A stretch of 64,000 bases of DNA from the NCBI GenBank assembly GCA_020831895.1, contig JAFIFS010000085.1, forward strand, positions 1-64,000. The letters are read 5' to 3'. Position numbers and translations under genes: made by a program. This DNA comes from Chromatiales bacterium. Lineage in GTDB: Bacteria > Pseudomonadota > Gammaproteobacteria > Steroidobacterales > GCA-2729495. Below the pieces are notes generated by a model. It was not told the origin of the DNA. It did not search any database and saw only the letters and a list, made by a program, of their open reading frames with translations. Positions 18,193-27,231 of this stretch are shown here, piece by piece (the first letter of the stretch is position 1; each line of letters starts with the position of its first letter).

Positions 18193-20346
18193 TCACATGA
18201 GCTCCAGGTTCGCGTAGGACATGACCAGCCACTTGGCGCCGGCGCCCTCGAAGTTCACCTGCACCCGCGCGTGCGCACCGGAACCCTCGTAGTTCAGCAC
18301 GATGCCCTCGCCGAACTTGCCATGGCGCACGCGCTGGCCCAGCGTGATGCCCTGCGGGGACTCAGGCTCCAGCCGGGGGGAATTGCGCCAGGCCGGGCGC
18401 GAGACCTGCACGCGCGGGCGCACCTCCTCAACAAGCTCGGCCGGAATCTCGGCAATGAAGCGCGAGGGCTGCGCGTAGCTGTCCATGCCGTGCAGGCGCC
18501 GCTGCTCCGCGAAGCTGAGGTAAAGCTCGCTCATCGCCCGCGTAGCCCCGACGTAGCACAGGCGCCGCTCTTCCTCGAGTCCATCGGCATCGTTGAGCGA
18601 GCGCCGGTGGGGAAACAGGCCGTCCTCCATCCCGGTCAGGAACACGACCGGGAATTCCAGGCCCTTGGCCGTGTGCAGCGTCATCAGCTGTACGCAGTCT
18701 TCCCAGGTGTCGCCCTGGCCTTCCCCGGATTCCAGAGCCGCATGTGAGAGGAAGGCGGGCAGCACGCCGATCTCGTCGGCGAGCTCGCCCACGTCGAAGC
18801 TGCGCGCGGCGCTGACGAGCTCGTCCAGGTTCTCGAGCCGGGTCTCGGCACGGTCGCGCGGCTCCTTGCGATAGTGCCCGACAAGGCCACTGTGACGGAT
18901 CACGTGATCGACCTGCTCATGCAGCGGCAGGCCCGCAGTCGCCTCGTCCAGCGCCTCGATCAGCTGCAGGAAGCCCGTAACCGCACGGCCGGTGCGCCCG
19001 CCGGCGTCGGCCGCCAGCACCTGCGCCGCTCGCCAGAGCGGCATGGCATTGGCGCGTGCATACTCGCGGATGCTGTCGACGCTGCGCGCGCCGATCCCGC
19101 GCGTGGGCACGTTGACGACGCGGTCGAATGCGGCGTCGTCGCTGCGATTGGCGACGAGGCGCAGGTAGGCCAGCGCATCCTTGATCTCGGCACGCTCGAA
19201 GAAGCGCTGGCCCCCGTAGACCCGGTAAGGGATCCGTACCTGCATCAGCGCCTCCTCGAAGACCCGGGATTGCGCGTTGGAACGGTAGAGCACGGCGGCC
19301 TCGCGGCGCATGTTGCCCTGGCTGACCCATTCCTGGATCCGGCCGATGACGAAATCGGCCTCCTCGCGCTCGTTCCAGGCCCGGAACAGCCGGATCGGGC
19401 TGCCCTCGCTGCCGGCTGTCCAGAGCTCCTTGCCCATGCGGGCGCTGTTGCGCGCGATGATCGCGTTGGCCGCGCGCAGGATGTTCTGCGTGGACCGGTA
19501 GTTCTGCTCGAGCTTGACCAGCCTGGCTCCCGGGAAGTCGCGGCGGAAGCGGTCCATGTTCTCGACCCGGGCCCCGCGCCAGCGGTAGATGGACTGGTCG
19601 TCGTCGCCAACGACGAACGGTATCCCGCTGTGGCCGGTCAGCAGGCGCAGCCACGCATACTGGATCCCGTTGGTGTCCTGGAATTCGTCCACCAGCACAT
19701 GGGCAAAGCGCCGGCGGTAGCGCTCCAGCAGCTCCGGGTTGTGCTGCCACAGTTCCCAGGCACGCAGCAGGAGCTCGGCGAAATCCACCAGCCCGGACTG
19801 GTCGCAGACCGACTGGTAAAGCTCATACAGGTGGATCAGCTGGCGGCGGTTGGGGTCACCCTGGTCCGGGATCTGCTCCGGGCGCAGGCCGTCATCCTTC
19901 TGGTTGTTGATGAACCACTGGACCTCGCGCGGCACCCAGGTCGACTCGTCGAGCTCACGGTCACGGATCAGGCGCCTGAGCAGGCGCTGCTGGTCCTCGG
20001 CATCAATGATCTGGAAGCCCTCCGGCAGGCCCGCCTCCCGCCAGTGACGACGCAGGAGCCGATGGGCAAGCCCATGGAAGGTGCCGATCCACAGGTGGTC
20101 CACCGGCTGGTCCAGCAGCTGGCTGACGCGGCTGCGCATTTCGGCAGCCGCCTTGTTGGTGAAGGTGACCGCGAGGATGCCTGTAGGGGAAACCTGGCAC
20201 ACGTCGATGAGCCAGGCCATCCGGTGCACCAGCACCCGCGTCTTGCCGCTGCCCGCACCGGCGATCACCATCACCGGCTCGGACGGCGCACTGACCGCAT
20301 CGCGCTGGGCCGGGTTCAGCTCATCGAGAAGATTGGAGACGTCCAT
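18193..20346 (-). CDS. uvrD: DNA helicase II UvrD
   Basis: A 717-residue SF1A 3'-5' helicase acting in mismatch and nucleotide excision repair. It starts MDVSNLLDELNPAQR, has Walker A GAGSGKTR (residues about 30-37), VDEFQDTN, VGDDDQSIYRWRGA, LEQNYRST, VYGGQRFFERAEIKD, and MTLHTAKGLEFPVVF. The C-terminal KFGEGIVLNYEG segment is the usual Tudor-like tail. Length is near E. coli UvrD (720). A longer frame extends 38 codons upstream without homology. Confidence 0.97.
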   Translation of the reverse strand: MDVSNLLDELNPAQRDAVSAPSEPVMVIAGAGSGKTRVLVHRMAWLIDVCQVSPTGILAVTFTNKAAAEMRSRVSQLLDQPVDHLWIGTFHGLAHRLLRRHWREAGLPEGFQIIDAEDQQRLLRRLIRDRELDESTWVPREVQWFINNQKDDGLRPEQIPDQGDPNRRQLIHLYELYQSVCDQSGLVDFAELLLRAWELWQHNPELLERYRRRFAHVLVDEFQDTNGIQYAWLRLLTGHSGIPFVVGDDDQSIYRWRGARVENMDRFRRDFPGARLVKLEQNYRSTQNILRAANAIIARNSARMGKELWTAGSEGSPIRLFRAWNEREEADFVIGRIQEWVSQGNMRREAAVLYRSNAQSRVFEEALMQVRIPYRVYGGQRFFERAEIKDALAYLRLVANRSDDAAFDRVVNVPTRGIGARSVDSIREYARANAMPLWRAAQVLAADAGGRTGRAVTGFLQLIEALDEATAGLPLHEQVDHVIRHSGLVGHYRKEPRDRAETRLENLDELVSAARSFDVGELADEIGVLPAFLSHAALESGEGQGDTWEDCVQLMTLHTAKGLEFPVVFLTGMEDGLFPHRRSLNDADGLEEERRLCYVGATRAMSELYLSFAEQRRLHGMDSYAQPSRFIAEIPAELVEEVRPRVQVSRPAWRNSPRLEPESPQGITLGQRVRHGKFGEGIVLNYEGSGAHARVQVNFEGAGAKWLVMSYANLELM

Positions 20347-20404
20347 CCTGCGTACACATGGTAGCACCGGCTTTCCGGCCGGGTGACCGGCAAAACGGCG
20401 CAGA

Positions 20405-21373
20405 TCACGGGAACAGCGCCGCCGGACAGATCCACAGGTCCATCTGACGCGCACTGCCATCGACTACGGGCTCGGCGGCACACTGCGCGAGCTCCAGCAC
20501 GCGCCCCAGTGGCGTCGCGGTTGCCCGGCATGGATCGCGCGCATCGATGCCGCGAGCGGCGACGAACAGCGGAGGAGGCGCCTGGCGCACCGGCGTGAAT
20601 CCGGCAGCCCGTCGCGGGGCTCCCATCTGCAGGAACAGGGTCGCCGAACGGCTGCAGACGGCACTGCGCCTCTGCGGCTCCAGCGAGGCTGCCAGCTGCT
20701 CGGCCCAGTCCAGGCGCTCGGGGGTAGCCAGCGCCTCGCCACCGTCACGCAGCGCGGCCAGCAGCCAGGCCAGTGACTCCTCGTGCAGGTCGCGGCCGGG
20801 TGCGGGACCGGACAGCCCGGCCAGCACGTCAGGATCCGGGGGCGGACCCGGCCAGTCCTCGGCAGCCATACGGGCCACTGTGTCGTACAGGGCCGAGAGC
20901 TCGATCATCGCCGCGACGGACCCCGCCTCGGCGGCGCGGCGGTAAAGCTGCATTGCCGTTACGGGGTCGTCCCGGCGCTGGCGTTCGGCCAGGTGCTGCA
21001 GGGCGCCGGCATCGGACTGGGCGGCCAGCGCCGCCAGGGCCTCGTCGTCCAGATGATCATAAAAGCGGGCACGGGCACGTTCGGAGCCGATCCCCAGCAG
21101 CGGCTGTGCGCCAAGAAACCCGCGCTGCGCGAGCCAGTCGCGCCAGCCCTGCAGTGGCACTTCACTGTCGATCCCGCGCGCGTCCAGCGCAGCGACCAGT
21201 TCCTCGTGCGAGGCAATGCGCGTGACGCCTGGTGGCGGCGGAAGCGGCCCCTCGGAGAGGGGCGGCGCTTCGCGGGGGCCGGCCGCAAACTCACCGACGA
21301 TCTCCAGCACGACCCACAGCAGCACACCCAGCAGGACAGTCGCCGCCAGAACGCCAGTCACGAAGCGGTTCAT
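20405..21373 (-). CDS. Membrane-anchored Sel1-like hypothetical protein
   Basis: A 322-residue protein with one N-terminal helix (about 5-24) and a Pro-rich linker. A helical region contains a Sel1-like unit around AMQLYRRAAEAGSVAAMIELSALYD. A Cys-containing C-terminal part follows (SAVCSRSATLF, DPCRATATP, LAQCAAEP, DLWICPAAL), suggesting disulfides in the periplasm. No specific function recognised. It lies between the heme A synthase gene and uvrD on the same strand, where heme O synthase (ctaB) is often found in related clusters; it is not ctaB. Confidence 0.65.
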   Translation of the reverse strand: MNRFVTGVLAATVLLGVLLWVVLEIVGEFAAGPREAPPLSEGPLPPPPGVTRIASHEELVAALDARGIDSEVPLQGWRDWLAQRGFLGAQPLLGIGSERARARFYDHLDDEALAALAAQSDAGALQHLAERQRRDDPVTAMQLYRRAAEAGSVAAMIELSALYDTVARMAAEDWPGPPPDPDVLAGLSGPAPGRDLHEESLAWLLAALRDGGEALATPERLDWAEQLAASLEPQRRSAVCSRSATLFLQMGAPRRAAGFTPVRQAPPPLFVAARGIDARDPCRATATPLGRVLELAQCAAEPVVDGSARQMDLWICPAALFP

Positions 21374-21392
21374 CGCTGCGGCCGCCCGCCGG

Positions 21393-22400
21393 TCAGGCGG
21401 GCAGCCTCGAAGCGGCGTGGTACAGGTTGAGAGTGGCCAGCAGCAGCAGCGCAGCGAAACCATTATGCGCGGCAGCCAGCGTCAGCGGGACACCGTACCA
21501 GACCACGCCCAGCCCGATCAGCACCTGCAGCCCGACCGCCGCGATGACGAGGCCTGCGGCCTGGCCGACCTGTCGCCGTCGTGGCTCGCGCAGCAGGTAC
21601 CAGCAGGCGACGCCGATCAGGAACAGAAAGGTGATGAGGCCACCAAGCCGGTGCGTGAAGTGGATGGCCAGGCGTGCATCGGACTCGAGCACACCGAACT
21701 CGTAGTCGATGCCGATGCCGCGCCACATGATGAAGCCTTCCCGGAAGTCCATCCCCTCGGGCCACCACTGGCCCATGCAGGTCGGCAAGTCCGGGCAGGC
21801 CAGCGCGGCGTAGTTGGTGCTGGTCCAGCCACCCAGCGAAATCTGCCCCAGCAGCACGATGATGGCGGCGACGGCCGGAGCCGCCGCAACACGTCGCCAG
21901 CGCCCGTCCGGCGGGCGGCGCCTTTCGGTCAGCAGCAGCCAGAACAGCAGCGAGAGCGTCGCCAGGCCGCCCAGCAGGTGGGCCATGACGATCAGCGGCT
22001 TCAGCAGGAGGGTGACCGTCCACATGCCGAGGATGCCCTGGAAAATCACCAGCGCGACCAGGGCCAGCGGCATCTTTACCGGCTGGCCTGGCCTGCGGCG
22101 GTTGAGCCAGGCGAGCGCGGCGATGCCGATGATGCACAAACCGAGGATGCTGGCGAGGTAGCGGTGGATCATCTCCCGCCAGGCTGCCCCCGGATCCAGC
22201 GCGCGCTCGGGAAAGGCCTCCTGCAGTTCCGCCCTGACGGCCTCGTCGGCGGGCAGCACAAGGCGGCCGTAGCAACCCGGCCAGTCCGGACAGCCAAGCC
22301 CGGCATCCGTCAGCCGGACCCAGGCGCCGATTACTATGACGCAGAGGCAGATCAGCGTGGTGATGTACAGGAGGCGGCGATACCAGAGCGTCGTGTTCAT
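21393..22400 (-). CDS. ctaA: Heme A synthase, COX15/CtaA
   Basis: A 335-residue, eight-helix enzyme that oxidises heme O to heme A for aa3-type oxidases. Motifs include GAWVRLTDAGLGCPDWPGCYG near the N-terminus with its Cys pair, EMIHRYLASILG and FTHRLGG (His ligands in paired four-helix bundles), and a second Cys pair in ACPDLPTCMGQW. This confirms that the oxidase encoded downstream of it in the cluster uses heme A. The heme O synthase that should supply it is not in this window. Confidence 0.96.
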   Translation of the reverse strand: MNTTLWYRRLLYITTLICLCVIVIGAWVRLTDAGLGCPDWPGCYGRLVLPADEAVRAELQEAFPERALDPGAAWREMIHRYLASILGLCIIGIAALAWLNRRRPGQPVKMPLALVALVIFQGILGMWTVTLLLKPLIVMAHLLGGLATLSLLFWLLLTERRRPPDGRWRRVAAAPAVAAIIVLLGQISLGGWTSTNYAALACPDLPTCMGQWWPEGMDFREGFIMWRGIGIDYEFGVLESDARLAIHFTHRLGGLITFLFLIGVACWYLLREPRRRQVGQAAGLVIAAVGLQVLIGLGVVWYGVPLTLAAAHNGFAALLLLATLNLYHAASRLPA

Positions 22401-22410
22401 GAGATCAGCT

Positions 22411-23001
22411 TCATCCGATCTGCGAGGCCCGCAGCAGCTTCTTCAGGTCGTCGTGGAGTCCGGCCATGCCGGTGTCCTCCGGAAAATGAATGATGAGGTT
22501 GCCCAGGGGGTCGATCAGCAGCAGGTTGCCCGAGATGGCCGGGCCTATCGCGGCGCGGATCCGGGCTGCTTCGTCTGCTGACGGGGCAGCCTGGAGCAGG
22601 CCGCTGTGCTCGCGCGCCAGGCTTTCCGGGTCGGGGTGCGCACCGTCCAGCCATAGCACTCGCTGGATCCGGGTCATGTCGCGCCCCAGCGCGCGGCGGA
22701 CCTGCCGCGAGGCGACCAGCGCATCGGCACAGGCGACGTCGCAGTCACGGTCGACGACATGCACCAGCTGCCACTTGCCGGCAAGCTCGACCGCCCCGCC
22801 CTCCGGGGTGACCCAGGCCCCAGTGTCCAGGACCAGCGGTTCCGCCAGCAGGATGCCGTGGGCCGTGCTGCCCTCGGGACGCCAGCCGTCCGCCGAGAAA
22901 TACATCCACATGGAGACCGCCATGGGCCCGAAGAACAGCAACGCGAGCGCAGCCAGCGTCCACATGGGACGACCAGGGCGAGGGGTGTTTTCGGCACTCA
23001 C
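22411..23001 (-). CDS. Cytochrome-oxidase-cluster single-helix protein with thioredoxin-like region
   Basis: A 196-residue protein with one membrane helix (WTLAALALLFFGPMAVSMWMYF) and an outward domain. GKWQLVHVV, a CDVACADAL Cys pair (CxxxC), RVLWLDG and LLLIDPLGNLIIHF resemble a degenerate SCO/thioredoxin fold, and proteins of this type recur in gammaproteobacterial cox clusters. A copper or disulfide role in oxidase assembly is inferred. The GTG start is fixed by a 4-base GTGA overlap with the surf1 stop codon; the longer upstream frame is antisense filler. Confidence 0.85.
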   Translation of the reverse strand: MSAENTPRPGRPMWTLAALALLFFGPMAVSMWMYFSADGWRPEGSTAHGILLAEPLVLDTGAWVTPEGGAVELAGKWQLVHVVDRDCDVACADALVASRQVRRALGRDMTRIQRVLWLDGAHPDPESLAREHSGLLQAAPSADEAARIRAAIGPAISGNLLLIDPLGNLIIHFPEDTGMAGLHDDLKKLLRASQIG

Positions 23002-23729
23002 TTTGTTTGGTTCCTCAGGAAACGGACCAGCAACAGCAGGTAGACCACGATCACCGCAACCAGCAGGCCGAACCACTGGACGGCATAGCCGAGATGGGTC
23101 TCGGGTGACATCAGCGCCGGCCGCCACTCGCGCAGGTATCCGTCAGGCTCGCCGGGCAGGAGGAGCAGCTGGGCCGCAGGCACCGTGTAGCCCAGCTGGC
23201 CGCTAAGCACGCTGGCATCCGGCCAGGAGAGCCGGCGGGGCCAGGGCGCATCGGGCGTGGGCAGCGGGGCCTGCAGCGCGATGCCTGGACGTGGCAGCGT
23301 GTCCATCATACCGGTGATCGTCCGTGCACGTTCATCCACATCGATCTCCGGCAGAACTCTCCGGTCCGGGTCTGCGCGCACGAAGCCGCGGTTGACCATC
23401 ACGGCACCGGCCTCGGTCAGCAGCGGCGTCAGCACGTAGTACCCGACCTGTCCGCCGACGATCACGCTGTCGAGCAGCACCTGGCGGGAGGCGTCATAGC
23501 GCCCGGACAGCCGCAACGGCTGATAGCGATTTCCGGCGAGCAGCGCCAGATCAGGCATACCCTCGAGGGGGCTGGCCTGCGCGGCCCGGTCGAAATCGGC
23601 GAAGAGTGCGCGCTTTTCTGCAGCGCGGCCCAGCTGCCAGCTGCCGGCGCTGGCGAACAGCGCGCCGAACAGCAGCGCACCGATAGTGCCCCAGAGCAGC
23701 GTCACCCGGCTTGAGTGGCGCCTGCTCAC
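22998..23729 (-). CDS. SURF1 family cytochrome oxidase biogenesis protein
   Basis: A 243-residue inner-membrane protein with two helices bracketing a periplasmic domain. SAGSWQLGRAAEKRAL after the first helix, PLRLSGRYD, LLDSVIVGGQVGYYVLTPL, VMVNRGFV and HLGYAVQWFGL are SURF1 signatures. It participates in heme A delivery to subunit I. Its stop overlaps the next gene's GTG start. Confidence 0.95.
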   Translation of the reverse strand: MSRRHSSRVTLLWGTIGALLFGALFASAGSWQLGRAAEKRALFADFDRAAQASPLEGMPDLALLAGNRYQPLRLSGRYDASRQVLLDSVIVGGQVGYYVLTPLLTEAGAVMVNRGFVRADPDRRVLPEIDVDERARTITGMMDTLPRPGIALQAPLPTPDAPWPRRLSWPDASVLSGQLGYTVPAAQLLLLPGEPDGYLREWRPALMSPETHLGYAVQWFGLLVAVIVVYLLLLVRFLRNQTK

Positions 23730-23747
23730 GCGCTAGGGTAGGCCATC

Positions 23748-23951
23748 ATGAAGATCATCATCCTGCTCATCTTCGCCGGCATCCTGACGAGCCTCGCTTC
23801 GAGCCTCTTCTATCTGCTGCGCGACGATGGCGACTCCAGGCGCACGGTGCGTGCGCTGACGGTCCGGGTCGCGCTGTCTGTTGCGCTTTTCGTGCTGCTC
23901 ATGGTCGCCGGGGCAGCCGGGCTCATCGAGCCCACCGGCCTCCCGCGCTAG
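23748..23951 (+). CDS. DUF2909-type twin-transmembrane protein
   Basis: A 67-residue protein with two helices (residues about 1-22 and 40-60) and a charged RDDGDSRRTVRALTVRVALS connector, the pattern of the DUF2909 twin-helix family commonly found in oxidase clusters. It lies alone on the plus strand, 18 bases from the surf1 start and convergent with coxC. Function unknown; an assembly role is inferred from context. Confidence 0.85.
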   Translation: MKIIILLIFAGILTSLASSLFYLLRDDGDSRRTVRALTVRVALSVALFVLLMVAGAAGLIEPTGLPR

Positions 23952-23997
23952 GGCGGCTGGCGGCGCGCACACCCACCGCCTTGAGCCACCTGCTGGC

Positions 23998-24870
23998 TCA
24001 GAGCCAGTAGACGAATATGAACAGCGCCAGCCAGACTACGTCGACGAAATGCCAGTACCATGCGACTGCCTCGAAGGCGAAGTGGCGCTCTGGCGTGAAG
24101 TGGCCCTTGAGGCAGCGCAGCCAGATCACCACCAGCATGGTCGCACCCAGCAGCACGTGCAGCCCGTGGAAGCCGGACAGCATGAACAGCGTGTTGCCGT
24201 AGATGCCCGTGGCCAGCGTCAGGTTCAGCTGGGTGTACAGGTAAGTGTACTCGTAGGCCTGGAGGCCCAGGAACAGGAAGCCGAGCGCGAAGGTCAGGAA
24301 CAGGGACCAGTTCAGCGCCTGCCGGTTGCCGTCCTTGAGCGCATGGTGGGCTACAGTGATCGTCACGCCGCTGAGCAGCAGGATACCGGTCATGATCGCC
24401 GGCAGGCCCCACGGCCCGATCACGTCGAAGTCGCCGCCGATGCGCTCCGGCCCGCTGGACGGCCACCCGCTTTCGAAACCGGGCCAGAGAAAGGCGTTGG
24501 TCACGCTGTCGCTGCCCTCGCCACCCAGCCAGGGCTGCACCAGCAGACGCGCATAGAAAAGCGCGCCGAAGAAGCAGGCGAAGAAAGTGACCTCGGAGAA
24601 GATGAACCAGGTCATCCCCATCCTGAAGGATTTGTCGACCTGGGCGTTGTACAGGCCCGATTCGCTCTCGCGGATCACTTCGGCAAACCAGGCCACCACC
24701 ATGTAGATCACGATCGCCGCACCGAGCAGCACGACAATCGGCCCGCCAGCCGTCTCGTTCAGCCAGAGCGAAACTCCGAGGAACAGGACGAACAGGCCCA
24801 CCGAGCCGATGAGCGGCCAGCGGGTGTCATGCGGAACGTAGTACTTGGCTTCGGCTTGGGTCTGCGCCAT
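23998..24870 (-). CDS. ctaE: Cytochrome c oxidase subunit III
   Basis: A 290-residue, seven-helix subunit. It starts MAQTQAEAKYYVPHDTRWPL, then has FRMGMTWFIFSEVTFFACFFGALFYARL, SGVTITVAHHALK, YEYTYLYTQL, TLFMLSGFHGLHVLLGATML and FEAVAWYWHFVDVVWLALFIFVYWL, all standard for the family. It belongs to the core aa3 oxidase and follows the ctaG-encoded copper chaperone. Confidence 0.97.
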   Translation of the reverse strand: MAQTQAEAKYYVPHDTRWPLIGSVGLFVLFLGVSLWLNETAGGPIVVLLGAAIVIYMVVAWFAEVIRESESGLYNAQVDKSFRMGMTWFIFSEVTFFACFFGALFYARLLVQPWLGGEGSDSVTNAFLWPGFESGWPSSGPERIGGDFDVIGPWGLPAIMTGILLLSGVTITVAHHALKDGNRQALNWSLFLTFALGFLFLGLQAYEYTYLYTQLNLTLATGIYGNTLFMLSGFHGLHVLLGATMLVVIWLRCLKGHFTPERHFAFEAVAWYWHFVDVVWLALFIFVYWL

Positions 24871-24883
24871 GGGCTGGGTTCCT

Positions 24884-25453
24884 TCAGCGGGCGTTGCCGG
24901 CAGCGGCAGCCCGAGGGGTTTCGATGAACGTATATGAGAGTGTCACACGATCGAGGTGTGCGGGCAGCGCCGGATCGACGATGAACATCACGTCCATGTC
25001 GCGACCCTCACTGGCTGCAAAGGCCTGCTCCGTGAAACAGAAGCACTCGATCTTGAGGAAATGCCTCGCGGCTTCGCCCGGGGAGACGCTGGGGACGGCC
25101 GTGCCGACCAGGCCTCGTTCAGTCAGGTTACGGGCAAAGTAGGCCGTATTGTAGAGCTCACCGGGCACGACCTCCATGGTGACCACGTTGGGGCGGAACT
25201 CCCACGGGGCCTGCTGGTTCACGCTGGCCACGAACTCGACGGTGATGCGACGGTCCGGGTCCACTGGCGTACCGGAGAGCTGGGCCAGCGAGGCAGGCTC
25301 GTCGTTCACGCGGCCGCCGATTCCGGTGATCTCGCAGAAGATGTCATAGAGCGGGACGAGCAGATAGCCGAAGCCGAACATCGCGACCGCCATGGCGGCA
25401 AGCCTGACGATGAGCCCCGCATGCCTGCGGGTATTTCCCTGTGTCCTGCTCAT
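24884..25453 (-). CDS. ctaG: Cytochrome c oxidase assembly factor CtaG/Cox11
   Basis: A 189-residue membrane-anchored copper chaperone that inserts Cu(B) into subunit I. There is one helix ([20 protein letters not shown]), then a periplasmic Ig-like domain with [10 protein letters not shown], which contains the CFCF copper-binding motif. The start MSRTQGN follows GAGAAAGGAT at a good distance. It lies between the small ORF and subunit III. Confidence 0.96.
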   Translation of the reverse strand: MSRTQGNTRRHAGLIVRLAAMAVAMFGFGYLLVPLYDIFCEITGIGGRVNDEPASLAQLSGTPVDPDRRITVEFVASVNQQAPWEFRPNVVTMEVVPGELYNTAYFARNLTERGLVGTAVPSVSPGEAARHFLKIECFCFTEQAFAASEGRDMDVMFIVDPALPAHLDRVTLSYTFIETPRAAAAGNAR

Positions 25454-25467
25454 ATCCTTTCTCTCGG

Positions 25468-25584
25468 TCAGTTGCGGATCACGTTGATCACGAAAAAAGC
25501 CAGATAGAAGGCCAGCGCCAGCCCACCCAGCAGCCACGCAGCGAGCAGCACGCGTCGGCGACGGCCGGCCGGGTCCTCACTCAC
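25468..25584 (-). CDS. 38-residue single-helix protein between ctaD and ctaG
   Basis: GTG-initiated frame of 38 codons with a 4-base GTGA overlap with the ctaD stop. The product begins [11 protein letters not shown], then one membrane helix ([20 protein letters not shown]) and INVIRN, with positive-inside topology. The stop lies 14 bases before ctaG. Tiny single-helix ORFs occur at this position in other oxidase clusters as small assembly proteins; the exact family is not asserted. Coding is supported by coupling, membrane pattern and operon position. Confidence 0.7.
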   Translation of the reverse strand: MSEDPAGRRRRVLLAAWLLGGLALAFYLAFFVINVIRN

Positions 25585-27173
25585 TTGACGACCGGTGCCG
25601 TATCAAAGGTGTGATACGGCGCCGGCGACGGCACAGTCCACTCCAGTCCCTCGGGGTTGTCCCAGACCTGGTCGGTGGCCTTCTGGCCGCCCTTGACACA
25701 CTTGATGATCACATAGACGAACAGCAGCTGCGAGAAGCCGAAGCCGAACGCGCCGATGCTCGAGATCATGTTGAAGTCGGCAAACTGCGTTGCATAGTCC
25801 GGAATCCGCCGAGGCATGCCGGCCAGGCCGACGAAATGCTGCGGGAAGAAGGTGATGTTGACGAAGATGGCCGACAGCCAGAAATGCACCTTGCCCAGCG
25901 TCTCGTCATACATGTGGCCGGTCCACTTCGGCAGCCAGTAGTAGGCACCGGCGATCGCACCGAACAGGGCACCCGGGACCAGCACGTAGTGGAAGTGGGC
26001 CACGACGAAGTAGGAGTCGTGGTACTGGAAGTCGGCCGGCACGATCGCGAGCATCAGGCCGGAGAAGCCGCCAATCGTGAACAGGAACAGGAACGCCACC
26101 GAGAACAGCATCGGGGTTTCGAAGGAGATCGAGCCCCGCCACATCGTTGCCGTCCAGTTGAAAATCTTCACGCCGGTCGGGATCGCGATCAGCATCGTCG
26201 ACATCATGAAGAAGAGCTGGCCGGCCAGCGGCATGCCTACGGTGAACATGTGGTGTGCCCACACGATGAACGACAGGAACGCAATCGCAGCCACCGCGTA
26301 GACCATCGACTCGTAGCCGAACAGCGGCTTGCGGGAGAAGGTCGGCAGGATCTGCGAAATGATGCCGAAGGCAGGCAGGATGATGATGTACACCTCCGGG
26401 TGCCCGAAGAACCAGAAGATATGCTGGAACAGCACCGGATCACCGCCGCCGGCAATCTGGAAGAAGCTGGTGCCGAAATACTGGTCGGTTAGCAGCATGG
26501 TAACGCCACCCGCGAGCACCGGCATTACGGCGATCAGCAGGTAGGCGGTGATCAGCCAGGTCCAGCAGAACATCGGCATCTTGAGCAGGGTCATGCCCGG
26601 CGCGCGCATGTTCATGATGGTGACGATGATGTTGATCGCGCCGAGGATCGACGACATGCCGAGCAGGTGGACCGAGAAGATCAGGAACGGGAACGCGTCG
26701 CCGGTCTGCAGGACCAGCGGTGGATACATGGTCCAGCCGGAGGCCGGCGCGCCGCCCGGCATGAAGAGCGTCGAGAGCAGCAGCAGGCTGGCGAAAGGCA
26801 GGATCCAGAACGACCAGTTGTTGAGACGCGGCAGGGCCATGTCGGGCGCGCCGATCATCATCGGGATCATCCAGTTCGCGAAACCGACGAACGCGGGCAT
26901 GATCATGCCGAAGACCATGATCAGGGCGTGCATCGTCGTCATCTGGTTGAAAAAGTCCGGATGCACGAACTGCATGCCGGGCTGGAACAGCTCGGCGCGG
27001 ATCACCAGGCTCATCGCGCCGCCGACGAACAGCATGATCAACGCGAACACCAGGTACATCGTGCCGATGTCCTTGTGGTTCGTGGTGAACAGCCAGCGCT
27101 TGATGCCCTTGGGCGGCCCGTGATCGTGGTCGTCGTGGTGCTCGTGGGTGCCGGCGTGGGTGGTCTGGCTCAT
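25581..27173 (-). CDS. ctaD: Cytochrome c oxidase subunit I (aa3 type)
   Basis: A 530-residue, twelve-helix heme-copper subunit. Seen motifs are TTNHKDIGTMY, TTMHALIMVFG (heme a ligand), WFFGHPEVYIIILPAFG near residue 256 (Cu(B) His and cross-linked Tyr), VWAHHMFTVGMP (Cu(B) His pair), and AHFHYVLVPGALFG (heme a3 and heme a ligands). The N-terminus is His/Asp-rich (HEHHDDHDHG). The order ctaC-ctaD-small ORF-ctaG-ctaE is a gammaproteobacterial oxidase operon. Confidence 0.98.
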   Translation of the reverse strand: MSQTTHAGTHEHHDDHDHGPPKGIKRWLFTTNHKDIGTMYLVFALIMLFVGGAMSLVIRAELFQPGMQFVHPDFFNQMTTMHALIMVFGMIMPAFVGFANWMIPMMIGAPDMALPRLNNWSFWILPFASLLLLSTLFMPGGAPASGWTMYPPLVLQTGDAFPFLIFSVHLLGMSSILGAINIIVTIMNMRAPGMTLLKMPMFCWTWLITAYLLIAVMPVLAGGVTMLLTDQYFGTSFFQIAGGGDPVLFQHIFWFFGHPEVYIIILPAFGIISQILPTFSRKPLFGYESMVYAVAAIAFLSFIVWAHHMFTVGMPLAGQLFFMMSTMLIAIPTGVKIFNWTATMWRGSISFETPMLFSVAFLFLFTIGGFSGLMLAIVPADFQYHDSYFVVAHFHYVLVPGALFGAIAGAYYWLPKWTGHMYDETLGKVHFWLSAIFVNITFFPQHFVGLAGMPRRIPDYATQFADFNMISSIGAFGFGFSQLLFVYVIIKCVKGGQKATDQVWDNPEGLEWTVPSPAPYHTFDTAPVVK

Positions 27174-27231
27174 CGGGGTTGGCTCCGTGGAATCTGGTGC
27201 GCTGTTCGGGCGATACGGTGGCGTCGGGGGG

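Noticed and set aside
18898..18909. GATCACGTGATC palindrome inside uvrD
   Set aside because: Shares the CACGTG core but not the TTTC/GAAA flanks needed for parS.
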